A stretch of DNA of 64,000 bases from Acidobacteriota bacterium (GTDB lineage: Bacteria > Acidobacteriota > Blastocatellia > Pyrinomonadales > Pyrinomonadaceae): contig JAHBSK010000003.1 in the NCBI GenBank assembly GCA_019639175.1, forward strand, positions 434,001 through 498,000. The letters run 5' to 3'. This document shows positions 26,806 to 35,439 of this stretch, piece after piece. Under the pieces are notes generated by a model. That model was not told the origin of the DNA, ran no database searches, and was given only the letters and a program-made list of their open reading frames with translations. Within the stretch, counting starts at the first letter, position 1. Each line of letters begins with the position of its first letter. The position numbers were made by a program, and so were the translations under genes.

Positions 26806-27312
26806 TTGTTTCTGACAAGTGATCCTAAATGGCGCGGGCGGATATTCCGTTACGCGCCGGTTATTTTATGGGCGGGCGTTGTGCTTTTTTTAGCGACATC
26901 CGCCGGGTCGGCATCGGAAACATCGCGTTTCATAGGGCCTTTGTTAGACTTTTTCTTCCCCGGCATGGCGGCGGAAAACCGGCAGTTCGTCCATTTTCTG
27001 GTTAGAAAGACCGCTCATTTTACCGAATACGGCATCTTTGCCTTTTTTGCGGCAAGGGCCTTTCTGACATCGTCAAAACCGTTTCTTCGCAGGCGTTGGT
27101 TTTTATTTGCCTTGCTGACGGCTTTCACGTTAGCGGTCTTTGACGAAGGCGGGCAAACCTTTCGGCCTGACCGAACCGGCGCGTTGGGTGACGTGTTTGT
27201 CGATATGATCGGCGCGTTCACCTATCTTGTCATTACCCGCATAATATACAAGAGGCGGCCAGACCACCTTATCTTCTCGCCTACCCTTTCACCATCGGAA
27301 AATGACGGGTAG
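26806..27312 (+). CDS. VanZ-family membrane protein
   Basis: This is a 168-residue polytopic membrane protein with four or five helices. The VanZ signature is clear: RKTAHFTEYGIFAFFAARAF followed by FDEGGQTFRPDRTGALGDVFVDMIGA. VanZ proteins are implicated in low-level teicoplanin tolerance in enterococci, but most family members have no known role. The start is a TTG at 26806 with a well-placed AGGAGA ribosome-binding site. It is preceded by a nested hairpin. Confidence 0.85.
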   Translation: MFLTSDPKWRGRIFRYAPVILWAGVVLFLATSAGSASETSRFIGPLLDFFFPGMAAENRQFVHFLVRKTAHFTEYGIFAFFAARAFLTSSKPFLRRRWFLFALLTAFTLAVFDEGGQTFRPDRTGALGDVFVDMIGAFTYLVITRIIYKRRPDHLIFSPTLSPSENDG

Positions 27313-27433
27313 TTGGGCCATTTTCACCTTTGACCGCTGTTGCGGCAAAATTGAATTACTTCCAATTCATGGAACTTTGTGTCATATTTTATTGTATTTG
27401 TTATTGTAAGTTTTTGATAAAGGAGACCATTTA

Positions 27434-28588
27434 ATGAGCATTATCGACAAGGTTAAAGAAGCGGCAATGAATCAGTTCATTGAGGTTATCGAATGGCTGG
27501 ATTCATCACAGAACACACTTGTTTACCGCTTTCCGGTTTACCAGCAGGAGATAAAGAACGGCGCGCAGCTTATCGTCAGAGAATCGCAGGCAGCGGTATT
27601 TGTGTTCGAAGGCCAGGTCGCGGACGTTTTCACGCCGGGCCGTTACACGGTCGAGGGCGGCAACACGCCAATTTTGTCAAAGCTCGGCGCGTGGAAATAC
27701 GGCTTTAATTCGCCGATCAAGGCCGAGGTTTACTTTGTCAACACTAAACAGTTCACCGATCTGAAATGGGGAACATCGAACCCGATAATGCTTCGCGATG
27801 CTGATTTTGGCATTGTCCGCCTGCGTGCATTCGGAGCATACAGTCTCCGCGTGGCCGATCCCGCCGGTTTTATCAGAGAGATCGCCGGAACCAATGCTCA
27901 TTTTCAGACCGAGGACATAGACGAACAATTGAAACGTGCCATTGTCACGGAATTTTCCGACGCCATCGGCGAAATGAAGATACCGGCGCTCGACTTGGCG
28001 GCTCAATACAAGGAACTAGGCGATGCCATTCGCGGAAAGATCAATCAGGATTTCGGCTCGTGGGGCCTTGAGGTCACGAAGTTCTTTGTTGAGAACATCA
28101 GCCTGCCGCCCGAGGTGGAAGCCGCAATGGACAAGCGAGCTTCGATGGGAGCGCTCGGCGATGCCCAGAAATATATGCAGTTCCAGGCCGCTGACGCCCT
28201 TCGCGATGCCGCTCAGAACGAAGGCGGCGGTGCTGGCCTTGGTGCTGGACTCGGTGCCGGATTTGCCGTTGGCGGACAGATGGCAAATGTTTTCGGTCAA
28301 CAGGCCGGAACAACCGGCGGCGGTGCTGCTGCGGCAACAGTTGATTGTCCCGCCTGCGGCAAACAGAACGCGGCAGGCGCGAAATTCTGCGCAGATTGCG
28401 GCGGTAAAATGGAAGTCACTCAGGTTCCCTGCGTAAAATGCGGCGCGAACCTCCGCGAAGGCGCAAAGTTCTGTTCCGAATGCGGCTCGTCACAGGAAAA
28501 AGCAAAATGCACCGGCTGCGAAACCGAACTGGCCCCCGGCGCAAAATTCTGCCCCGAATGCGGTACAAAGACAGGAGATTCAGAATAG
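27434..28588 (+). CDS. SPFH-domain protein with three C-terminal zinc ribbons (YdjI-like)
   Basis: This is a 384-residue protein. Residues about 20-250 are an SPFH/virion core-type domain (IEWLDSSQNTLVYRFP, VVFEGQ-like strands, FVENISLPPEVEAAMDKRASMGALG). A Gly/Ala-rich linker follows, then three short zinc ribbons (CPACG...FCADCG, CVKCG...FCSECG, CTGCE...FCPECG), each with a four-cysteine knuckle. Bacillus YdjI is similar and acts with phage-shock-like membrane stress proteins. A membrane-scaffold role is therefore plausible. There is no transmembrane segment. AGGAG precedes the ATG. Confidence 0.85.
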   Translation: MSIIDKVKEAAMNQFIEVIEWLDSSQNTLVYRFPVYQQEIKNGAQLIVRESQAAVFVFEGQVADVFTPGRYTVEGGNTPILSKLGAWKYGFNSPIKAEVYFVNTKQFTDLKWGTSNPIMLRDADFGIVRLRAFGAYSLRVADPAGFIREIAGTNAHFQTEDIDEQLKRAIVTEFSDAIGEMKIPALDLAAQYKELGDAIRGKINQDFGSWGLEVTKFFVENISLPPEVEAAMDKRASMGALGDAQKYMQFQAADALRDAAQNEGGGAGLGAGLGAGFAVGGQMANVFGQQAGTTGGGAAAATVDCPACGKQNAAGAKFCADCGGKMEVTQVPCVKCGANLREGAKFCSECGSSQEKAKCTGCETELAPGAKFCPECGTKTGDSE

Positions 28589-28608
28589 GAGTTTATTGAA
28601 TTTACCAG

Positions 28609-28641
28609 CCATAGAAGAATCTATTCAGGATTCTTCTATGG
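28609..28641 (+). terminator. Strong hairpin after SPFH gene
   Basis: A perfect 13-bp stem, CCATAGAAGAATC (28609-28621) and GATTCTTCTATGG (28629-28641), with a 7-nt loop lies 20 bp after the stop codon. The following sequence is only weakly T-rich (TGTTTCCC), so termination is likely but not certain. Confidence 0.65.
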
Positions 28642-28663
28642 TGTTTCCCTGACACTACATAAA

Positions 28664-29527
28664 ATGAAATTCGCTGTATTAACAATGCTGACTCTTTTGC
28701 TGTGTGTACAATTTCTCTCTGCGCAAGAATCAGACATCGTTGAAGAGTGGATTCAGAAAGACCTAAAGGCAACGCAGCTTATTCCTGATTTGGTAAAGCA
28801 GCAACCGATCGATCCAAAAGTGATCGGTAAAATGATCGGAGCCCGTTACCACGAATTACCTGAAGATCTTGGTTTTGATGCTACAAGAATAGATATCAGG
28901 CAGGGGTTTGGATATACAGGAATAAGAGTTTCTTTATTTTTATTTAAGGACAAGATAATTAGTTATCGGGTTTTGCTTGGCGGTTCGCTAAGCTGGAAAA
29001 AGGTTCGTGAAAAAATCATTGGTGCCTGGAAACAGAATGTTGGGGTGCCTTTCAAGGAAAATGAAAGTGGGATTTATTTTGAAATTAACAATCCTTTGAT
29101 TCTGAGCGAGTATAAGGCCTTTGTTGCGGATGAACTGGGTGAGTTGAATAATGCAGAGATTCCTCGCTCTATCAAGGCTGATTATGAATACCTTATGTCG
29201 CCAAATAGAAATTCTGTTGTGGGAAAGGACCCCTGTGGCGTTGCTGGAATGATTCCGCAAGGTAAAGAATCTATCGATATGCTCGTAAATTCCCGGAAAA
29301 TAGAGCTGATCGAAAATGTTTTGCGCGGATATAATCCCGGCGGCAGAGTATTTGCAATGATCGCATTGCTGGAAATGAAAAATCGCGGTGCCAAGCTTAG
29401 TCCTGATACTGAAAAAACAATACGAAAAATAGCGGAAACAAACCTAAAACTCCAAGTATGTGAAGGCGGCTCCATCTCTATGAAAACAGCCTCACAGATT
29501 TTAAATGATTATCAGTTGGAGTTGTAG
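28664..29527 (+). CDS. Hypothetical secreted protein
   Basis: This is a 287-residue protein with a Sec signal peptide (residues 1-20, cleavage after LSA). The mature part is mixed alpha/beta and not recognised. The C-terminal third (GGRVFAMIALLEMKNRGAKLSPDTEKTIRKIAET) looks like a HEAT-like helical segment. Base composition is more AT-rich than its neighbours. It ends 13 bp before a small zinc-ribbon gene. No function can be proposed. Confidence 0.65.
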   Translation: MKFAVLTMLTLLLCVQFLSAQESDIVEEWIQKDLKATQLIPDLVKQQPIDPKVIGKMIGARYHELPEDLGFDATRIDIRQGFGYTGIRVSLFLFKDKIISYRVLLGGSLSWKKVREKIIGAWKQNVGVPFKENESGIYFEINNPLILSEYKAFVADELGELNNAEIPRSIKADYEYLMSPNRNSVVGKDPCGVAGMIPQGKESIDMLVNSRKIELIENVLRGYNPGGRVFAMIALLEMKNRGAKLSPDTEKTIRKIAETNLKLQVCEGGSISMKTASQILNDYQLEL

Positions 29528-29540
29528 CTAATTTACTTTT

Positions 29541-29717
29541 ATGCCAATAAGTCCAGAACTTTTAGAAATTCTTCGCTGTCCAAAGTGCAAATCCGAGGTC
29601 AGGATCAACGATGAACAGACGACGCTTACCTGCGAAAACGCGGAGTGCCGGCTTGTGTATCCGATCCGTGACGACATTCCCGTAATGCTGGTTGATGAGG
29701 CGACGGTTGCAGAGTGA
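29541..29717 (+). CDS. Trm112/UPF0434-family zinc-ribbon protein
   Basis: This is a 58-residue protein of the Trm112-like (UPF0434) family. The motif LEILRCPKCKSEV (residues 8-20) is followed by LTCENAECRLVYPIRDDIPVML (29-50), which carry the zinc cysteines and the family signature. Archaeal and eukaryotic Trm112 activate methyltransferases; the bacterial homologues are small, often linked to lipid A or glycosyltransferase genes, and poorly studied. Here it precedes a heptosyltransferase-like gene by 144 bp, consistent with that linkage. Confidence 0.85.
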   Translation: MPISPELLEILRCPKCKSEVRINDEQTTLTCENAECRLVYPIRDDIPVMLVDEATVAE

Positions 29718-29821
29718 TCGCGACCCGACGACAACGGTCCGTGTTTTGAAACCAGTTTGTCCGCCGGCATCTCTTGGCGCTTTTCAGGCTGCACTTTATT
29801 GAACCGTCCGGTAGCAATGCC

Positions 29822-29849
29822 CAAAGACCAAAAGCCAAAGGCCGAAGAC
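29822..29849. repeat. Heptad tandem units at the 5' edge of the glycosyltransferase gene
   Basis: Four consecutive 7-bp units of type CrAArrC occur: CAAAGAC, CAAAAGC, CAAAGGC, CGAAGAC. The same unit family forms the right arm of the element at 49983-50078. Because the array lies just before the conserved N terminus of the enzyme, it makes the ATG at 29817 doubtful as a start. Confidence 0.7.
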
Positions 29850-29861
29850 CTCATCGATTGG

Positions 29862-30995
29862 ATGCATGTCCGCCGCGTACTGGTCGTCAGGCTGCGGTCG
29901 ATCGGCGACACGGTTCTGGCGACGCCTTCGCTGACGGCACTCCGCCGCTTTCTGCCCGATGCGCAAATAGATGTCCTGCTTGAAGATTGGGTCGCACCCG
30001 TTTTGGAAACCTTTGACGCTGTGGACAACGTCATCACGGTTGGCAAAAGCACTTCGGAAAGGATAAAGATCGCCCGTTATTTGCGAAAGCAAAGGTACGA
30101 TGTCGCTTTCAATCTGCACGGCGGCACGACCGCGACACTTTTCACGTTTGCCTCAGGCGCCAAACGCCGCGTCGGCTTTGCCGATTATCAATATCCGTTT
30201 CTTTATACAGACCTGCTTTCATCTTCGGCCGATTTCTGGGGCCGCTCACCGACGCATTCCGCCGAACAGCAGCTTGCCCTGATCGGATCAATGGGCGTTC
30301 CGGTCGATGACCTGCCGAAAACCAGCCTTGCAGTAACTGACAAAGCTCTGGCATCGGTCGAGGAAAAATTGACCGCAGAGACAGGAGACAAGAGACAGGA
30401 GACGAGAGATGGGAGACAAGCGGCAGAAAACACGTCGTTTGAGTCCCTTTCGTCCCTTGAGTCCTTAACTTCAAACGCCAAAGAACAAAAGCCGCGTTCC
30501 GCATTTGCCCTGCTCCATCCGGCGGCTGCTTTTGCCGAAAAGCAGTGGGCAACGGAGAAATTTGCCCGCGTTGCAGAGTTTTTGATTCAAAAAGGAATGC
30601 AAACTGTTGCGGTTGCCGCTCCGAACGAGAGTCAGATATTGCAAAATCTAACCGCCGAGGCAAACGTTCCGGTCATCACTTTCGACAACCTTACGCTGCC
30701 GGAAATAACCGCTCTTGCCTCACGTGCATCGCTTTTTGTCGGGAACGACTCCGGCATTGCCCACATCGCCGCCGCCGTGAAAACGCCAGTTGTCGTCATC
30801 TTCGGCTCATCGAACATTGACCATTGGCGCCCGTGGACAGACGCCCCGAACGAGATCGTCTTTTCCGACAAACCCTGCACCCACTACAAAGGCGAAACCA
30901 ACAAAGGCCTCCCCGACCCGAAATGTATAAAATGTGTAGAAGTTAAGGATGTTGCGGCTTCCATCAATAAGATTCTAAAGTCCTCTGAAATTTGA
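29862..30995 (+). CDS. Glycosyltransferase family 9 (heptosyltransferase-like)
   Basis: This is a 377-residue GT9 enzyme; members add heptose from ADP-heptose to lipopolysaccharide core. The N-terminal RRVLVVRLRSIGDTVLATPSL motif and the C-terminal FVGNDSGIAHIAAAVKTPVVVIFG donor-binding block are diagnostic. The ATG at 29862 puts the conserved opening at the N terminus; an in-frame ATG at 29817 would translate a heptad repeat. Residues about 172-206 are a low-complexity insertion encoded by a heptad array (30377-30478), absent from ordinary members. It retains frame, so the enzyme may still work. Confidence 0.85.
   Translation: MHVRRVLVVRLRSIGDTVLATPSLTALRRFLPDAQIDVLLEDWVAPVLETFDAVDNVITVGKSTSERIKIARYLRKQRYDVAFNLHGGTTATLFTFASGAKRRVGFADYQYPFLYTDLLSSSADFWGRSPTHSAEQQLALIGSMGVPVDDLPKTSLAVTDKALASVEEKLTAETGDKRQETRDGRQAAENTSFESLSSLESLTSNAKEQKPRSAFALLHPAAAFAEKQWATEKFARVAEFLIQKGMQTVAVAAPNESQILQNLTAEANVPVITFDNLTLPEITALASRASLFVGNDSGIAHIAAAVKTPVVVIFGSSNIDHWRPWTDAPNEIVFSDKPCTHYKGETNKGLPDPKCIKCVEVKDVAASINKILKSSEI
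30377..30478. repeat. In-frame heptad-repeat element inside the glycosyltransferase gene
   Basis: Eight 7-bp units (30377-30432; AGAGACA, GGAGACA and variants) face 9-bp units such as TGAGTCCCT and TTCGTCCCT (30440-30466). The arms are purine-rich and pyrimidine-rich and partly complementary. The element is translated in frame and adds about 35 low-complexity residues rich in Glu, Arg, Thr and Ser. Confidence 0.85.
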
Positions 30996-31056
30996 CACTT
31001 TGCCCATAAACACTTAGTATTTATAGTTTCGACTCTTGCAGCCGAAGTGTGTCTAT

Positions 31057-32556
31057 ATGTTCGAATCGCTGTCCGACAAACTGAAGAATACGCTAAAAAA
31101 TCTGCGTGGCCAGGGTAAATTGACGCCTGAGCATGTGGATGCGGCGCTTCGTGAGATCAGGATGGCTCTGCTAGAGGCGGACGTAAATTACAAGGTCGCT
31201 AAAGACTTTGTCGAATCGGTTCGCCTGAAGGCGGAAGGCCAAGAGGTTTGGCAGGGGCTGAATCCGCATGAGCAGGTCGTCAAGATCGTCTATGACGAGC
31301 TTGTCGAACTGATGGGCGGAACGTCGTCACGGCTTGTCTTTACCAAGCAGATACCGAACGTCGTGATGATCGTCGGTTTGCAGGGTTCGGGCAAAACGAC
31401 ATCGACCGGAAAGATCTCAAAATGGCTGGCGGCCAATCAGGAACGCAAGCCGCTGCTCGTTTCGGTGGACGTTTATCGCCCTGCGGCTCGTGAACAGCTA
31501 AGAGTTGTAGGCGGTGCGGTCGGTGTTCCGGTCTATCAGGACAAGGAAACGAACGACCCGATGACGCTCGTTCGCGGTGCTGTAAAGCACGCGCAGGAAA
31601 TGGGCTTTGACACGCTGATGATCGACACGGCCGGGCGTCTGCACATAGACGACGAGCTGATGGCCGAGCTTGAGGCGATCAAGGCAGAGACCAAGCCGAT
31701 CGAGGTCCTTTTTGTCGCCGACGCAATGACTGGGCAAGACGCTGTCCGCTCGGCTGAGGTATTTCACGAACGCATAGGCATTACAGGTGTCGTCCTGACA
31801 AAAATGGACGGCGACGCACGCGGCGGCGCTGCTCTTTCGATAAAACAGGTCATCGGCCAGCCGGTAAAATTTGTCGGTGTCGGCGAAAAATACGACGCCA
31901 TCGAGCCTTTCTATCCTGACCGCATCTCTCAGCGAATTCTCGGCATGGGCGATGTGCTGACGCTGATCGAAGAAGTTCAGGGCAAGATAGACGAGCAGGA
32001 AGCCCAGCAGCAGTTGATGAAAATGACGCGTAACCAGTTTACGCTCGAAGATTTTCGCGCTCAGCTCGGGCAGTTCAAAAAACTCGGATCGATGTCAAAG
32101 CTGATGAAGATGCTGCCGGAGCAATTGACCGGCGGCATGTCTCTTTCCGAGGAACAATCGGCCGAGGTCGATCATCAGATGAAACGCACTGAGGCGATCA
32201 TCGATTCGATGACAAGGCAGGAACGCAATGACCACAAGGTCATTGACGCCAGCCGCAAAACACGTATCGCTGGCGGTTCGGGAACGACGATAGCCGAGGT
32301 CAATCAGCTTCTTCGGCAATATGAACAGATGCGCAAAATGATGGCGCAAATGAACAAGGGCGGTTTGCTCGGCGGACTTGGTAAAAAGATGATGGGCGGC
32401 CTGGCAGGCGGGCTTGGCGGAATGATGGGCGGCGGTATGCCCGGCATGGGCGGACTCGGCGGCCTGCTCGGCGGTGGCGGCGGTTTGGATGAAGATCAGG
32501 GAACCCAAGGTTCCGGCAAGATCAAGAGAAAGAAAAGACACAAGAAAAGAAAGTAG
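31057..32556 (+). CDS. ffh: Signal recognition particle protein
   Basis: This is a 499-residue SRP GTPase that binds signal peptides of nascent membrane proteins and 4.5S RNA. The N domain (FESLSDKLKNTLKNL) is followed by the G domain with GLQGSGKTTS, DTAGRL and TKMDGDARGG. The M domain with Met-rich helices comes next and ends in an extended Gly/Met tail (MMGGLAGGLGGMMGGG-type) and a basic KRKKRHKKRK end. The ATG at 31057 is preferred over a TTG at 31036. It starts a conserved translation/secretion block with rpsP. Confidence 0.96.
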   Translation: MFESLSDKLKNTLKNLRGQGKLTPEHVDAALREIRMALLEADVNYKVAKDFVESVRLKAEGQEVWQGLNPHEQVVKIVYDELVELMGGTSSRLVFTKQIPNVVMIVGLQGSGKTTSTGKISKWLAANQERKPLLVSVDVYRPAAREQLRVVGGAVGVPVYQDKETNDPMTLVRGAVKHAQEMGFDTLMIDTAGRLHIDDELMAELEAIKAETKPIEVLFVADAMTGQDAVRSAEVFHERIGITGVVLTKMDGDARGGAALSIKQVIGQPVKFVGVGEKYDAIEPFYPDRISQRILGMGDVLTLIEEVQGKIDEQEAQQQLMKMTRNQFTLEDFRAQLGQFKKLGSMSKLMKMLPEQLTGGMSLSEEQSAEVDHQMKRTEAIIDSMTRQERNDHKVIDASRKTRIAGGSGTTIAEVNQLLRQYEQMRKMMAQMNKGGLLGGLGKKMMGGLAGGLGGMMGGGMPGMGGLGGLLGGGGGLDEDQGTQGSGKIKRKKRHKKRK

Positions 32557-32623
32557 TTGCTCATTGTTCGTTGCTATAACAAAAACACAACGAACCACGA
32601 TCAACGATCAACGATCAACAAAA
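32556..32623. repeat. Heptad-repeat quasi-palindrome, ffh-rpsP spacer
   Basis: The left arm is GTTGCTC, ATTGTTC, GTTGCTA (32556-32576). The right arm is CACGATC, AACGATC, AACGATC (32596-32616). It fills the entire spacer and begins at the last base of the ffh stop codon. The outer CGTTG/CAACG segments pair. Confidence 0.8.
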
Positions 32624-32625
32624 TT

Positions 32626-32880
32626 ATGTTAGCAATTAGTTTAATGAGAATAGGCGCGAAGGGTAAGCCCTTTTACCGCCTCGTGGTTAAGGAAAAGCGG
32701 TCAAAAAGGGACGGTAAATACCTTGAGAATCTTGGTACGTACAACCCCATGACCGATCCGGCTCAGGTGGATCTGAAGCACGACCGTATCCAGTATTGGA
32801 TAGGCGTCGGCGCACAGCCGACCGAAACAGTCGCGAGCCTGATAAAGAATAATCCGGCGGAAACGGTCGAGGCGGTTTAG
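32626..32880 (+). CDS. rpsP: 30S ribosomal protein S16
   Basis: This is an 84-residue S16, an early 30S assembly protein. The family text is obvious: AISLMRIGAKGKPFYRLVVKEKRSKRDGKYLENLGTYNP in two halves, then YWIGVGAQPTETVASLIK. The ATG at 32626 gives the canonical N terminus; the same frame is open upstream through the repeat element and is discarded. It leads the rpsP-khpA-rimM-trmD-rplS block common to many bacteria. Confidence 0.96.
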   Translation: MLAISLMRIGAKGKPFYRLVVKEKRSKRDGKYLENLGTYNPMTDPAQVDLKHDRIQYWIGVGAQPTETVASLIKNNPAETVEAV

Positions 32881-32922
32881 GAAGTCGCAGAGACTGTCCA
32901 GACTTCCCGGACCTAGATCACG

Positions 32923-33159
32923 ATGAAAGAAGCGGTGGAAAAGATGGTTCGCGCCCTGGTCGGCAATGCCGACGCGGTAGAGGTGTCTGAAACTTCCGAT
33001 GGCGGCAAGAACGTTCGTATAACGGTTCGCGTCGCGCCGGATGATTATGGGCGCGTTATTGGCCGCGAAGGGCGAACGATCAAGGCCGTCAGAAGCCTGC
33101 TTTTCTACGCCGGGCAAAAAAAAGGCCGCCGCTATCACCTTGATCTGGTGGAAGACTGA
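32923..33159 (+). CDS. khpA: KH-domain RNA-binding protein KhpA
   Basis: This is a 78-residue single KH domain with the GxxG-like loop in GRVIGREGRTIKAVRSLL. KhpA (YlqC) forms a homodimer or a KhpA/KhpB complex and binds RNA, influencing cell division and small-RNA regulation in Gram-positives. Its position between rpsP and rimM is the canonical one. Confidence 0.92.
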   Translation: MKEAVEKMVRALVGNADAVEVSETSDGGKNVRITVRVAPDDYGRVIGREGRTIKAVRSLLFYAGQKKGRRYHLDLVED

Positions 33160-33202
33160 CGGCCCGCTTTCCGCGTGAGCGAAATTGGCGTTTCCTTAAA
33201 AG

Positions 33203-33715
33203 ATGACCGACCTCGTTGCCATCGCCAAAATAGCACGGCCGAGAGGCATCAGGGGCGAAGTGATCGCCGATCTGCTGACGGATTTTCCCGAACGCTTTGA
33301 GGGGCTGAAAGCTGTGACGGCGGTTTTGCCGGATGGCGAACGCCGAGAGCTTGAGATAGACGGCCTGCGGTTTCAGAATGGCCGGATATTGCTCAAATTG
33401 GCCGGCATTGATTCGGTCGAGGCGGCCGAAAGCCTGAGAGATGCCGAGATCTGCATCGACGAAAGCGACGCGGTCGAACTGGAAGACGGCGAGTTTTACG
33501 ATTGGCAGCTTGAAGGCTGTGTGGTCGAAACCGCAGAAGGCAAAAGCCTTGGTAAAGTTCGTGAGGTGATGCGGACTGGCGGAACAGACATCCTGGTCGT
33601 GACGGGCGGCGAAAAGGAGTACCTGATACCTTTTGCCGAAGCGATCTGCACCACGGTGGATATTGATGACAAGCTGATCGTTGTTGATCCGCCGGAAGGT
33701 TTGTTGGAATTTTGA
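33203..33715 (+). CDS. rimM: Ribosome maturation factor RimM
   Basis: This is a 170-residue 30S assembly factor that binds S19. The N-terminal beta-barrel begins [26 protein letters not shown], and the C-terminal PRC barrel contains [32 protein letters not shown] and the GLLEF end. Length is normal. A short palindrome (33723-33741) separates it from trmD. Confidence 0.95.
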   Translation: MTDLVAIAKIARPRGIRGEVIADLLTDFPERFEGLKAVTAVLPDGERRELEIDGLRFQNGRILLKLAGIDSVEAAESLRDAEICIDESDAVELEDGEFYDWQLEGCVVETAEGKSLGKVREVMRTGGTDILVVTGGEKEYLIPFAEAICTTVDIDDKLIVVDPPEGLLEF

Positions 33716-33722
33716 CCAGAAA

Positions 33723-33741
33723 GGCAAGCAGGATGCTTGCC
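33723..33741. repeat. Short palindrome between rimM and trmD
   Basis: GGCAAGC (33723-33729), a 5-nt loop and GCTTGCC (33735-33741) form a perfect hairpin just after the rimM stop codon. It could mask the trmD initiation region, because the ATG used lies 9 nt further on. Confidence 0.6.
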
Positions 33742-33750
33742 GCTCCAGTC

Positions 33751-34467
33751 ATGCGAATAGACGTTCTGACAATTTTTCCCGAATTTTTCGGGCAGGTCTT
33801 TGATTTTGGAATAATTCGCCGTGCCCGCAAGGCTGACATCGTTCAGATAAATGTTATCGACATACGCGATTTTGCGGTCGATAAACACAAGATGACCGAT
33901 GACCGGCCATTTGGCGGCGGTGACGGCATGGTGATGAAGCCGGAACCGATATTTGCCGCCGTGGAGCATCTGCTCGGCACGACCGAAAGGGAAAAGTATC
34001 CGGCGGGAAGCCGCGTGATACTGCTGTCGCCGCAGGGTGAACAGTTTCGGCAAGAAACGGCCAAGCGGTTTGCCGAAGATGCCGAACATATCGTGATGAT
34101 ATGCGGCCGTTACGAAGGTGTCGATGAACGGGTGAACGAGACACTCGTCACGGATGAGATATCCATCGGCGATTACGTCCTGTCAGGCGGCGAACCGGCC
34201 GCCATCGTGCTGACAGATGCTGTTGTGAGGCTTTTGCCCGATGCACTGGGCAGCGAAACATCGGCCGAGAACGATTCGTTCTCAAGCGGGCTGCTTGATT
34301 GCCCGCATTACACACGGCCTGCGGAATTTATGGGAAGACGTGTTCCCGATGTGCTTTTGAACGGCAATCATGCCGAAATAGAAAAATGGCGTCATGAAAA
34401 GGCGCTGGAAAAAACCAAAAGGAATAGACCAGATCTATTAAAAGGAGAAACCGGTGAAAGTGGGTAA
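33751..34467 (+). CDS. trmD: tRNA (guanine-37-N1)-methyltransferase
   Basis: This is a 238-residue SPOUT methyltransferase that makes m1G37 and prevents frameshifting. It starts [13 protein letters not shown] and has [17 protein letters not shown], the knotted SAM site [12 protein letters not shown], and [11 protein letters not shown]. The ATG at 33751 gives the family N terminus; TTG 33712 or ATG 33733 in frame would add residues from the spacer palindrome. Length is typical. Confidence 0.95.
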   Translation: MRIDVLTIFPEFFGQVFDFGIIRRARKADIVQINVIDIRDFAVDKHKMTDDRPFGGGDGMVMKPEPIFAAVEHLLGTTEREKYPAGSRVILLSPQGEQFRQETAKRFAEDAEHIVMICGRYEGVDERVNETLVTDEISIGDYVLSGGEPAAIVLTDAVVRLLPDALGSETSAENDSFSSGLLDCPHYTRPAEFMGRRVPDVLLNGNHAEIEKWRHEKALEKTKRNRPDLLKGETGESG

Positions 34468-34478
34468 GATGTTTTTTT

Positions 34479-34578
34479 AGTTAGTATAGTTTAGAGAGTT
34501 ATCGGAGTTTTGGAATTGAAAAAATATGTCATTCCAAACTCAATAAACTCTCTTAACCCGGCAAACTCTAAAAACTTT
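34479..34578. repeat. Nonamer-repeat quasi-palindrome, trmD-rplS spacer
   Basis: The left arm has 9-bp units beginning AGTT (AGTTAGTAT, AGTTTAGAG, and so on, 34479-34514). The right arm has 9-bp units containing AAACT (CCAAACTCA, ATAAACTCT, 34534-34578). The arms are complementary over about 25 bp (34494-34516 with 34531-34555). The period is 9 rather than 7 here. Confidence 0.85.
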
Positions 34579-34603
34579 TTACCGACCTCTGGCCGGAAAA
34601 GTT

Positions 34604-34972
34604 ATGAACCGTTTAGATTCAGTTGAACAAACGCAGCTGCGGGAGAACATACCCGCGTTTCAATCGGGTGACACCGTCAAGGTTCACGTCCGCATCAAGG
34701 AAGGCAACAAGGAACGCATCCAGGTTTTTGAAGGCGTCGTCATCGCCCGCAAACACGGCGGCGTTCGCGAGACGGTAACGGTCAGAAAGATCAGCTTCGG
34801 CATCGGGGTCGAACGCATCTTTCCGCTGCACGCAACGGTCATCGACCACATCGACGTCGTAAGACGCGGTAAGGTCCGCAGAGCCAAGTTGTATTACCTG
34901 CGTGAACTTCGCGGCAAGGCAGCCCGCATCAAGGAACGCGATACACGCAACAAGGCACAGGCCGCCAAATAG
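34604..34972 (+). CDS. rplS: 50S ribosomal protein L19
   Basis: This is a 122-residue L19, located at the 30S-50S interface. It contains [45 protein letters not shown] and the basic [23 protein letters not shown] tail. It ends the canonical ribosomal block, 22 bp before an unusual monooxygenase-like gene. Confidence 0.97.
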   Translation: MNRLDSVEQTQLRENIPAFQSGDTVKVHVRIKEGNKERIQVFEGVVIARKHGGVRETVTVRKISFGIGVERIFPLHATVIDHIDVVRRGKVRRAKLYYLRELRGKAARIKERDTRNKAQAAK

Positions 34973-34994
34973 GCACTGAGGTAAATTTCACGTA

Positions 34995-35390
34995 ATGCAC
35001 ATAGGGCGTCGCGAATTCGTCACGGCTTCGGTTGGGACGGTCGCGTACGCCCTTTTTTCATCTGCTGAAATAGTTCAGGGAGAAACAAAGATGTACGGTT
35101 TGATCGGAAAGGCTCTGACACACCCCGGAAAGCGTGACGAATTTATAAAGATACTCCTCGAAGGAACGGACAAAATGCCCGGCTGTCTGAGCTACGTCGT
35201 CGCAAAAGACCCGAAGGACGAGAATGCCATCTGGATAACCGAGGTCTGGAACAGCAAGGAAAGTCACGCTGCCTCGCTCAAGCTGCCGTCCGTTCAGGCA
35301 GCCATCGCAAAAGGAAGGCCGCTCATCGCCGGATTTGGCGAACGTTTTGAAACCGAACCCGTCGGCGGTTTTGGCATTTCGGCAAAGTGA
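34995..35390 (+). CDS. Tat-exported antibiotic-biosynthesis-monooxygenase-domain protein
   Basis: This is a 131-residue protein. A twin-arginine signal (GRREFVTASVG, residues 4-14) precedes an ABM-domain (YgiN/quinol-monooxygenase-like, residues about 33-125: MYGLIGKALTHPGKRDEFIKIL, then ITEVWNSKESHAASLKLPSVQ). ABM proteins are small dimers acting on quinols, polyketides or heme. Periplasmic export is uncommon for the family. It lies between rplS and rnhB, breaking the usual adjacency of those genes, so it may be an insertion. GAGGT upstream may serve as ribosome-binding site. Confidence 0.82.
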   Translation: MHIGRREFVTASVGTVAYALFSSAEIVQGETKMYGLIGKALTHPGKRDEFIKILLEGTDKMPGCLSYVVAKDPKDENAIWITEVWNSKESHAASLKLPSVQAAIAKGRPLIAGFGERFETEPVGGFGISAK

Positions 35391-35439
35391 TGCCCGGACG
35401 GTTTCAATATTGAACCTCGTCAGACTATAATTTCCCTCA

